From the NCBI GenBank assembly GCA_001724265.1, contig MEDY01000482.1, positions 1-25,058 of the forward strand: a stretch of 25,058 nucleotides of DNA. The letters are read 5' to 3'. Shown here one piece after another: positions 1 to 9,700 of the stretch; position 1 is the stretch's first letter; each line of letters starts with the position of its first letter. Both the position numbers and the translations under genes were made by a program. The notes under the pieces were generated by a model, which was not told the DNA's origin, did not search any database, and worked only from the letters and a program-made list of their open reading frames with translations. The DNA comes from Rhizaria sp. SCN 62-66 (Eukaryota; Rhizaria, unplaced).

Positions 1-2662
1 CCCGTGTGTTGGTTGCAAGATGCTGAGTTCATGCAAGGTTTGTCTGTTTACTCGTGCGTCTTTATCTCTGATGTATGGGCACGTCACTTGGAGCATCTTG
101 TTGCGTCGTATCCGTCGAGACTTAAGTATGGTGGCGATAGCCAAGACAACGACAGTCGACGACCTGGCCGCAATTTGTCCATCCAGTCAGGTCTTGCCAC
201 GTACCGCAACAGCATTATGATTGATACTAAGAGCGAACTTAGCTTTTTGCTTCCATTTTCGAATGATACAGTCCGCAGCAGCCTTATTTCGATGTCCCGG
301 GCCGCGCAGTTCGAGGCCGTGGCAACACTACTGCAGCACGGCACGGTGCTATCGGACATGTTCGACTGTACCGCCATCTTAGGCACCGAGTGCGCTCTTC
401 TTTGGGGCCTTGAGCCACAGTCTTTGGTGGGCGATACGTCAGATCGACGGGACGGGCAGTCTGAGTCTGCAACCACTGACTGCAACCCGGGCCCGTGGGA
501 ACTTTTCTCGGGTGACGCACTCCTGAGCGTGCCAGGCACTGTCGGTCACGCGCGCGCTGCGCGCATGCTGCGCATGGTGCTGATGTGGCCTTGCCTTCCG
601 CGCAGATATCGACTGTTCTTGCCGCCAAATGACGCAAAAAGTCTCCGGCACGGCTCTTCTGGTCTTGCTTCCTCTGGCGACGGCGCAGCGATGAGCGACT
701 TCGGGGACCTGCGCACTCTTGGTCGTGCTGACAATGAGCCAACGCAAGACCCGTTTCCTGCTGATGCAGCTGGATTGGCATCTACCACTGGATCTGGCGG
801 CCCCGCCTTTGACCCACTAGTTCACTGGGACCCGATTCGTGCGAAGGCTGCACTGCGCCGCTCTCTTGCTGCAAAATTCGACTTCGCGCTGGTGGGGACT
901 TTAGTGACTGCTATTTCCTCCGGCGCGCTCGAAGAGGACTTTGCTGAGGTGCTGGAGCCATACGCTGAACGCGCGCTGACGTTCCTGAACCCTGAGACTG
1001 CCCACTGCTGGGCGTTGCCGGCGCGCTTCATGTGCGTCGTCACGCGCCTTGGACTTGGGCACGCGAGGGTCAAGGTAGGAGAGAATGATACAGAAAACAC
1101 GGCCAGCAACAATCGCGGCAAAACAGCAAACATATTTTGTGTTGAGAATCCTGCTATGGTGTCGACGTTTGGAATCATGCAATTCCTCTCGACGGCTAAG
1201 CTGCTATCACTTCACAAATCGACGACAAATGCTTCATCTGGCGGTAACACGAGCACCTCTACTGAACCAGTGATCGACGATAGCTGCCACGTACGCTGCC
1301 GCCGTCGAGCCTGTGCGCGACACGCTTGCAGCACTGCCTTCTATCATTGCAGCTTATGACGCACGGGTTGCCCGGCTTATTACACGCCTTTGTGGTGCCA
1401 TCGAGAGCTTCAACAACAGCATAAAGGAAAACAGTAATGATAGCGGCAGCATGGAAAATCAAGTGCCACATCAATTTTTCTCGACTCTTGAGCTGTTGCA
1501 GCAACACCAGCGTCAGAAGCCGCGTCTAAAGTCTGTGCCACCGCTGTCTGCCTCGTTTGAGTGGGGGTTGTCTGTTGGCGCGCCGCTCACGGTCGCTGCG
1601 TGTTGCCGTCACGGCCTGCTGGCCAACCTGGGGCACCACGTGCTCGTCGCTTTCATTATGGGCCATGGCACGCACAAGCCCCTGGACCCGCACACAGTGC
1701 CCTATCTGCTTCCGCCACGCTCTGGCACCTGGGGCGCCGACAACAGCACGGCCGCAGGGCGGCGCGCCGTGGCCCGCGCCCTCGAGACGCTGCTCGTGGC
1801 GGCGACGAAGCTGGAGCTTTTCCGTATTTTCACCACAGATGGCTCGCTGCTTCCGTGGCTGCCGCCACTGACACTGCTCGACGCGCTGTGTGTGACCGCC
1901 AATGCGGCCGCCGTCGAAGTCGTGCTTGCGGCCTACCGTCGGGCCACCGAGGGACTGGCGACGCCGCGTGCGGTGTTCTGCGCGCGCATGGCGTACTACG
2001 CGCTGCTCACGGGTGCTGTTGCGTCGCTGTCTGTTGCGCACAGCGCGCACGACGTTCTTGCCACAGCGCGGCTCCTGCTTGCGGCGCTGCGTCCATGCGC
2101 AGACTCCTGCACCCGCTGCGCGCAGGCGCGTTGCATCATCTACGAGGCGCCCGTTAAACGTGACGCAAAATACGCGCTGCCACTGCAGCGGCTGCTGCCG
2201 AGTGCGTACGGCCAGCTGGGACTCGCGGCGCACGCGCTGGTGGGGGGTCACGCCGCGGTGGGTTTTTTCACCGTGATGACGGACCCGCAGCGGCACCGCG
2301 CGTGGCTGTGGACGCTGCGCCAGGGCGTGCGCGCGGGCTTTGTGCAGTGGCGCGATGTCACGGACGACAAGCGCGCCAGTGAGCATGCAGCTGGAAAGAG
2401 CGCTGACGCGCAGCGTATGACTGATGAACCGGCAGCGGAGCGAGAGCAAAAGCGTGCTGATGAACGGAGCCTGGAGCTCGTATTTGTGCGGGCCGCGACG
2501 AACTGGCCCTCGTGTTTTGATCGGCCAGACGTGGACAGGGGTGACGCCTACATCGGACTGAGTGCAACAGCGCTGAGGCGCGGACTGGCGGCGCTGCGGG
2601 CCTTCGTGGGCGAATGCGACGATGATGAGGTCATTGATGAGGAGAATGTCGACACCAAGTGA
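1..2662 (+). CDS. Ankyrin-like helical-repeat protein, 3' part (5' end outside window), two frames joined by a probable intron
   Basis: The gene is open from the left edge of the window, so its start is not seen. Frame 1 stays open to a TGA at 1357-1359. Frame 2 opens after a TGA at 1271-1273 and runs to a TGA at 2660-2662, so the two must be joined between about 1274 and 1359. Helical units that resemble degenerate ankyrin repeats are visible at about 300-405 (FEAVATLLQHG), 1581-1670 (APLTVAACCRHGLL) and 1867-1955 (LLDALCVTANAAAVEVVLAA). A Cys cluster (CADSCTRCAQARC) lies at about 2096-2134. The tail is acidic (ECDDDEVIDEENVD). GC content is lower in the linkers than in the repeat units. No enzyme motif, signal peptide or membrane span is evident. 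I do not recognise the family beyond the ankyrin-like look, and the function is unknown. A 1-nt sequence error or a pseudogene remains possible in place of the intron. Confidence 0.65.
1244..1352 (+). other. Candidate intron joining the two frames of the first gene
   Basis: A frame change from frame 1 to frame 2 is required here, so an intron must have length 1 modulo 3. The pair GTAACA at 1244 and CTTCTATCATTGCAG ending at 1352 gives 109 nt, fits that rule and has a pyrimidine-rich acceptor. A competing pair is AAG|GTAGGA at 1075 with GTCGAG ending at 1309 (235 nt), which has the better donor but a poor acceptor. GTAACA at 1244 with TTGCAG ending at 1331 (88 nt) also fits. The choice cannot be made without transcript data, and a single-base indel would explain the same pattern. 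Confidence 0.35.
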
Positions 2663-2856
2663 CTCTCACGCACAACAACAGAAAGAGCAAGAGCAAAGTG
2701 AACGCAATGACCACCGCGTCCGAACTGATAGAACTGATATGTGGTGGGGGGAGCAGGGGCAAGACACGCCCTAAGTCGAGATGAGGAAGACATTAAGTGT
2801 TCACAAGCTACGACATATATATAATAATATTAATATTCATGCATTTCGTTGAAGGA

Positions 2857-2862
2857 AATAAA
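2857..2862 (+). promoter_or_regulatory. Candidate polyadenylation signal AATAAA for the first gene
   Basis: AATAAA lies 195 nt after the TGA that ends the first gene, in AT-rich DNA. Distance and context fit a 3' end signal, but the poly(A) signal used by this organism is not known. Confidence 0.35.
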
Positions 2863-3113
2863 TTCAAGTACCTATACTACTTTCAAATAATACATTTTTT
2901 TCATTAAAGATTATTGTCAATCTATGAGTCTTCTTTCGCAATACTCGAAGTAAGTTCGCGCTCGCGCAGCTGCAGTAGCGGGGGCGCAGCTTGCCCGCCT
3001 GCTGCTCTGCTGATTCTGCAAGGGTGGCAAGGACCGCGGGAGCAAAAGTAAAGGGACGTGTGCCAGTACCGCGGAGCGTGCGCGCAGGGCGGCGCGGCAA
3101 GGGCGTGACATGC

Positions 3114-3120
3114 AAAAAAA
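3114..3120 (-). terminator. Pol III terminator of tRNA-Met
   Basis: Seven consecutive T on the minus strand, 3 nt after the discriminator base of the tRNA. This is the standard oligo-T signal for RNA polymerase III. Confidence 0.85.
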
Positions 3121-3123
3121 TAA

Positions 3124-3196
3124 TGTCCAATGCGGGGATCGAACCCGCGACCTTGGGATTATGAGACCCACGCTCTACCAACTGAGCCAACTAGAC
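3124..3196 (-). tRNA. tRNA-Met (CAT), elongator type
   Basis: The minus strand folds into a full 73-nt cloverleaf. The acceptor arms are GTCTAGT and ATTGGAC, pairing with two G-U pairs, followed by discriminator A. The D stem is GCTC/GAGC. The anticodon stem-loop is TGGGT-CTCATAA-TCCCA with anticodon CAT. The variable loop is AGGTC and the T arm is GCGGG-TTCGATC-CCCGC. The U-U apposition at the base of the anticodon loop (31-39) also occurs in animal elongator tRNA-Met, and the D and T arms fit Pol III A and B boxes. No CCA is encoded and there is no intron. CCA addition, the nearby T7 run and the internal promoter all point to a nuclear eukaryotic gene. Confidence 0.97.
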
Positions 3197-3711
3197 GGTA
3201 ATCTTAACTAAACAGGAGTAGCTTTAAGATGAGGGCTGCAACCAAAATTTAGGTTATAGATACCAATTTTGACCTAGTTTTCCAGTGGTCACTGATCTTG
3301 AAAAAGCGCCATGGCTTTTGAATTGGGGATATTGAAGAAAATTCTCACATGCTCCGTTTTTAATTATATATATAATGAGAAATGTCACTTTTACTATTGA
3401 TATCGTACGGAAACTTTGATCAACGGAATCCTTGCTAACGAATTTGCTTGTTTTGATCACAGCACCCGACTTCGCGCGCGAGAACACAGATCCTAGAGAT
3501 TCCGCGCTTTGCGACTGGTTCTCTTTCTGTAGACCTCACTCGCGTCAGCGCGCGGTTTTGATTTACGATTTCCGTAGGTATCCACCTGGTTTCTTCTTCT
3601 GGTGGTCTTCTTCTATCCCAACAAACCCGGCAGCGCGCGCACCGCCGCTGTTGTCAGAGTCGAGTGAGTTTCACCGCTTTCTCGCACTCCCTGTAAGTCG
3701 CCACTCTCAGC
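3197..3711. promoter_or_regulatory. Upstream region and likely 5' UTR of the Ala-rich gene, with splice-like signals
   Basis: This 515-nt stretch separates the tRNA from the ATG at 3712. It holds an AT-rich segment with TATATATA near 3367-3375, a TTATAGATACCAATT element at 3254-3268 that recurs upstream of the LRR gene, a good acceptor-like sequence (TTCTCTTTCTGTAG ending at 3532) and a perfect consensus donor GTAAGT at 3693-3698, only 14 nt before the ATG. A 5' UTR intron is therefore possible. I see no protein gene in the region. Confidence 0.4.
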
Positions 3712-6700
3712 ATGAACCCTTCATCACATGGTGGTGACTCCTCACTACTTGCGACTTTTCCCGCTGCATTTCGCGCTGCCGCAGTCACAACTGCTGCTCC
3801 TGCATCAACTATTGCTGCGCCCGTCGCTGCGCCGACTGTCTCTGCGCCTGTTGCTGCAAGAATGCAGTCCTACGGCCCGTCGCCCGCGCTTTTCGCCGCC
3901 AGCGCGCCCACGCTGATGCTCTCCACATCGGCCTCTTCCGCATCGTCCTCCTCGTCGTTTGCTGCGACTGCGGCGCCCGCGCCTGCGACTGCTGCTGCGA
4001 CCGCCGCATCTCCTGCTGTCCCGGGCGCTCCATCTGCCACTGTGACGCTCTCGGGCTTTACCGCCGTCCCTGTCGCCGTGCCCCCGTCTTCCACGGGCGC
4101 CGCCGCGCTGCCCGCGGGCGCCGTCGCAGCGCCCGGCCTGTCTACTCAGGGTCTATCCACTGGAGGCGTGCCCACCGGAGACCTGCCCACGGGAGGCCTG
4201 TACACTGGGGTCCTGCCCTCCAATGGGGGCTTGCCCTCCTCTGGGGGCTTGCCCGCGGGGGCCGTTGTGACGACGGCGGCGGACGGCTCGGGCCGCCGCG
4301 TGATGCTCGTGCGTACCGTGGTCAAGCGGCGCGTGCCCAAGGCCGAGGCCGCGCTCATCCGCCAGCGCCAGGAGGTCGAGCGACAGGCCGCCGCAGCCGC
4401 CTCAGCCGCCGCCGCCGCCGCCGCAGCCGCAGCCGTCGCATCTGGCGCTGCGGGCGCTGGCAACGCCAGCGTCAGCGCTGCTGCTGTTGTCCCTGCTGCT
4501 GCTGCTGCTGCTGCCGCTGGTGCTGGTGCTGGAGCCGGCGGCCCCGGCGGCCCCGGCGGCGGCTTCGGGCTGCGGTCGGTGCCGGAGGCCACTGCGGAGG
4601 AAGAGGACTAGCACGATCACCTCCACGACGATGACAACGACGCGTACGACAGAGATCACGAACACGACCCCGAGCAGGATGTAGGGAGCGTGCACGGCAG
4701 AGCGCAGGAGCAGCAGCTTCACATTGAGTTCGATCTGACGGATTCTAAAACTAACAATGCAAACACTCTCGCCACTGGCAGAAACACGGCAAGCGCGCCG
4801 AACACAACTGCTGCCGCCGCCGCCGCCGCCGCCGCCGCTGCTGACGCTGTGCTGTCCCCGGTGGCGGCCCCGTCGCCGGCCCTGGCGCCCGACGTGTTCG
4901 TGACCCACGGCGACCACCGGCGCCACGCGCGTAGCCTCGGGGCCGCAAACGCGCAGCCCAGCCTGGACGCGGACACGGAAGAGTACGCGGACGCCACAGC
5001 TGCAGCTCCTGCTCCCGCTGCTGAAAGCAGTGGCCGCGGGCGCGAGCGCGAGCGCGCATCTCCCCGTGACGCGGCCTACTATCCCAGCGCGGCTTACTTT
5101 CCCGACGCGACGGCGGAGGCCCTGGTGCCCGAGACGGCGGCCGCGCTGGCCAAAGACAAGGATGCGCCTGCCAAGGACGCGCACGCCGCGTACCTGCAGG
5201 AGTCGTTTCACTTCCTCACGCAGCCGCTGGGCGCCGTGGGCGGCCGCCGCCGCAGCGCGACCCCCGCCGCAGCGGCCGCCGCTGCTGCTGCGAGCGCCAC
5301 GGCCGCGGCGACGACGGCCTCGAACCAGTATGTTTCGTTCGGCGGCTCTGCGGCGGCGGGGTCCGCGCCCGGCTCAGCCCGCGGAGCGACACCCCCGGTC
5401 CCGGCCGTCTTTAACGGCGCCAAAGTGCTGTCTGTGCCACAGGGGCAGGGGCCGGGGCCGGTGACGCCGGGCGCGGGCCGTTCGCACTCGCAACAGCGGC
5501 GCGGCGGCGGCGGCGGCGGCGGCGCGCAGGGGCAGTCAATGCAGCAACAGCAGCAACAGCAGCAACAACAGCAGTTGCAGCTGCAGGCTCAGTCGCAGTC
5601 GCCGCCGCGGCCGCGGGTCTCGTTCGCCCCCGCTGGCACCGCCGCAGCCGACGCCGGCGCAGGCGCAGGCGCAGCGCCTGCCTCGGCGGCCTCGCTCGCC
5701 CACAGTGCTGCGCAGCCCGGCGCCGCTGACACGCAGACCGGCCTGCAAGCTGGCGCGCAGACCGGCGGTGCGCGGACCGGTGACCTGCCCGCGTCGCCGA
5801 GCGTGCTGCGCGTGACCTTCCGCCGCCCCTCGGCCTCGTCTCTCGCATCGTTTGCCTCGGACGCGCACGGCATGGACGGCAGCGACAACAACTTCGCCAG
5901 AGCGCTCGCCGCGGCCGCGGAGGACGGCGGGATCGAGCTGGCTGTGCGCAAAAGTAACAACGCCGGCAGCGCGGCCGCGGCGGCTGAGGCGGCTTCTGCG
6001 ACCGTCGCGCCGATGCTCGCGGCGGACGAGAGCTTCGACAACTCGTTCGACGCGCACTTCCTCCATGCCGGCGGCCAGCCCACCGGTGCCCCCGGCGCGG
6101 CCGCGGCCCCCGGTGCGGCTGCTGTCTCCGCGACGACGGCGCAAAGCGCGCACTCGCACAGCGCGCACTCGCAACGGCTGAGGCTGCCGCTGCACGCGCA
6201 CGCCGGGATTGGCTTTGACGCCAGCATCGGCGGCCGCTCCGCCAGCAACGGCGACGGCGACGGCGGTGATGACAGCGCGGGCATCGATGCGAGCGCGCTC
6301 AGCAGCTCGAGCCACAGCGCTCTCCACAGCCTCGGCGACACGCTCGCGCTCGACACGACGATGACGGCCGCGACGCTTGCGCGGTTCGCCGCGGCCCCCG
6401 GTCACCCCGCCGCTGCGGCGGCGGCTGCGGCTGGGCCGGGGACTGGGCCGGCTGCAGGGACTTCCGCGACAGTGGGCTTGCCCTCGCGGCGGCTGGGCGG
6501 CTACGGCTACGGCCACAGCGTTGGTGACAGGCACGGCCACGGCCGCGGCGGCGGCGGCGACGGCGACGGCGGCGGCCGAGGCCACGGCGATGATCACGAC
6601 GACGGCGACGACGGCGTCAGCGACAGCGAAAGAGACCGCCACAGCGACGGCGTCGACTCGGCCGCCTCCGCTGTCAACTCGGCCTCGGCTTCCGTCGTCG

Positions 6701-9700
6701 CCGCAGCGAATGTCTCAGCCGAAGCCGCCGCGGCCGCGGCCGCCACTGCAGCCGCAGCAGCAGCGGCCTCGGGATCACCGCTGTCTCCAGCTGCGGCGCC
6801 TGTCATCGTCACCGTGTCTGGCAAGTTGCAGCCTCGCGCGGCTGACGCGTCGTCCGTGGCCTCGCCGACCGCTGTGACGAACGCCGGCAAGCCAGACTCG
6901 CCGGACGCCGCCAACGGGCCGCCGCGGCGCGGGCGCCAGAACAGCTTCAACTACGACATGGGCCTCGGCTTCGGCGGCTTCGGCGGCGGTGGCAGCGGCG
7001 TCGGCCTGAGTCTGCAGCCCTTTGCCGCCGCCGCCCCGGCCGCGACTCCCGCCGCCGCTGCGACGGGCGCGTTCAACTTCTTTGGGCCCGCGATCCCCGC
7101 CTCGTCCTCGGCCTCCTTCTACCCTCCGGGCGTCGGCGCCGGCGCGAGCGCCTCGCTGGCCCCCTCGATCACGGGCTCCAACTCCTCCTCCCTGGGCTCG
7201 TCCTCCGCGTCCTCCGCGCCCGTCTCCGCCTTCGCCTCCGCCGGCGCGTCCGGGGCCTTCGCCGCTGCGCCCGCGACGGCCGCCGCAACTGCTGCGGCCG
7301 CGGCGGCGCTGTCGAGCATGTCGGCGGCGGCCGCGGGCGGGCTGGCGCTGTCGCCGCAGGACGTGCTGCTGCGTGCGCTCTTCAGTGGCGACGCGGCGAC
7401 TGTGGCCGCCGTGCTCGACTCGTATGCCACGGCCGACGCCTTCCCGCCGCCGCCGCCGCCGCCGCCGCCCGCGGCCGAGGACGACGACGACGCTGAGGCC
7501 GCGCGCGCGGGCGGCGCTGACTGGGCCGCGCGCCGCCGGCTCTCCACTGCCTCCACCTCGTCGGCGTCCTTCACCTCGGCGACGGCGGCCGCGGCGGCAG
7601 CAGATGCAGCTGCAGCGGCACGCGCAGGCGCTCGCGCGGCACCGCGTGGCGGCCGCGGCCTTCGCGGCCTCGACGTCGCCGCCGCTGCGCACGCTGGCCG
7701 CCTTCTCGTGGCCCGCGCTCTTCTTTGCCTCGTGCAAGATCGAACGCAAGCTGCCCGTTGCGCGCCTCGCGCTGCAGCGCGGCGCAGACGCCAACGCGCG
7801 CGACCCCCGCGCCGGCTCCTCCGCGCTTGCGCTTGCGGTGCAGTTTGGCCCCCGCGCCGGCGCGCGCGCGCTGCTGTGGGAGGCAGGCGCGGACCCGCGC
7901 GTGGGCGGCGACGTCTTCAACTGCCTCCAGCAGGCTTGTCTGCGCGGCAACGTTGACTTCTTGCTCGACTGCTGCGCCGACACGGACGCAGACATCGACT
8001 CCGACGAAATCGCCGTGGTCCCCGCACCGCTCTCTCACTCGTCCGCTGGCCCCGGCGCCGCGAGTGACAGCGACTTCACGTCAGCCGCCGCCGTCGCGAT
8101 GAGCGCGATGAGCGCGGCGGGCGGCCGTGAGTCGGCGCTGGCGGCGTTTCTCGCGCACCCGCGCGTGCGGTGGCTGAGCGCCGCGCCCAGTTGCGCCAGC
8201 ACGCCCGCAGCGCCGCGCAGCGCGCTCGCCGACGCGGAGGCCGGCGTCGTCGCCGCCAAGCGCGCGCTCCTCGCGCGCGGACTCGCGCTGCGCTCGCCCT
8301 TCGTGGTCGGGTTGGAGGGCGACCCCGCGTCCGCGGCCGGAGACGGCGGCCCCTTAGACGCGGGTAAGGGCCCCGCGGACTATGACGCGGACGACGCCTA
8401 CGACGAGCTGGGCATGTCCATCTGGTACCAGCTGTTGGGCGTGCGGGTGGCGCCGCTGCGCCGCACCTTCGTTCCGCTGACGTACACGGGCCCGCTCGCG
8501 GACCTCGTCGCACCCGCGTTGGCGACCCTCGCGGCAGGCAGCAGCGCCGGCAGCGGCAGCGCGAGTGCGAGCGCCGCGGGGACGGCGAGCGGGGAGTCGC
8601 TGGGCCTGGCGCGGCAGGCCTCCTCCGTCTCCGGTCTCTCGACCACGGCGGGTCTGTCGGGCACCGCCGGGCTGGGCCACGCGCGGCGCAACAGCCAGAC
8701 GGCGTACCTGCCTCCGCACGGACACGCGCACCACGGTCACCACCACGGCCACCACGGCCAACAGCAGCAGCATGCGCCGCCGCCGCTGCCGCCGCTGCCG
8801 CACCTGCTGCCGCCCGCCGCGCTGCGCCTGGCCGCGGCGGGGCTGGTGCCGCGCCCGCGCGCATTCGCGCTGTCGGTCCGCTCGCCGTACGGCCCGCTGC
8901 TGTCGTTCGCCCTCGCCATGGGACTGCACGACGCGCTCGTCGCGATGCTGCGCGTCCTCGCCACGGCGCCGCTGGCCGCCAGCCCGCTCTACCGCCGCGC
9001 GCTGCGGGCGCGCGCGGAGGCCGAGGCCGGCGGCGGCGGTGGCGGCGGCGGCAGCAACAACAACAGCGTCGGCGACAGCGCCGCGAACGCTCTGAGCCGC
9101 ATTAGCAGCAGCAGCGCCGTTGGCATTAGCAACAGCAACAGCAGCAGCAGCAGTAACAATGGCGCGCGTGCGGAGGAGGCGCTGGGCGACATTGCGCACC
9201 TGCGGGGGCGGCTTAACTTTGCACCCGACGACGACGCGGCGCGGCTGCTGCTCTCCTGCCTGCTGCACGCGCCCGCGGCCGTCACGCGCACGCCCTCATC
9301 CGCGTTCCACGGCGGCGGCGGCGGCGCGCCGGGCGAGGGCTGGGTGGCAGAGCAGCTGCAGCAGCAGCGCGGGCTGCTGTACCAGGTCGCCGCGGGGCCC
9401 GAGTTCCCCCACCAGGCCGCGCTGCTGCGGCTCCTCGCCGCCGCCGGCGCCGATGTCGACGGGCGCGGGCCCAGACGCACGCAGTCCGCTCTCGCGCAAA
9501 GCCGCTCCGGCGGCGCGGACGCGACGGGGCTGGCGGGCGCGATGCTCGTGGAGCGCCGCCGCGTGCCTGCCGCGCGCGTGCGGCGCCGCGTGCGCGGCTC
9601 GGGGCTGCTCGCGACGGCCGCCGCGGTCGAGCTGGTGTTGCTGACCGAGCCCGCGGTGTTCGCGCCCCTCACGCAGGCGGCGGCGGCCGCGGCCGCCGCG

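Larger units (their letters stand above)
2663..3123. other. Intergenic region with an AT-rich 3' flank and a GC-rich island
   Basis: About 2790-2935 is AT-rich, with TATATATA near 2815-2822. From about 2945 to 3110 the composition changes to GC-rich, with many CpG and GCGC steps, and it stops just before the T-run that terminates the tRNA transcript. I find no convincing gene in the island. A minus-strand open frame across it begins inside the tRNA and is a translation artefact. Confidence 0.5.

Noticed and set aside
2864-3190. Minus-strand open frame beginning MAQLVERGSHNPKVAGSIPA
   Set aside because: This peptide is the translation of the tRNA-Met gene itself, a well-known false protein in databases.
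4609-4611. Genome-wide reassignment of TAG to an amino acid
   Set aside because: The 3195-codon LRR gene and the phosphatase contain no in-frame TAG, so routine use as a sense codon is not supported.
5542-5574. CRISPR array or mobile-element interpretation of the many short repeats
   Set aside because: The repeats are in-frame codon runs inside genes, without spacers, terminal inverted repeats or transposase genes.
5536-6642. Long Arg/Val/Ala-rich open frames antisense or out of frame within the large genes (for example 8989-10368 and 11794-13524 on the minus strand)
   Set aside because: They are by-products of very GC-rich repetitive codons, with Arg/Pro/Ala bias and no domain, start context or conservation signal.
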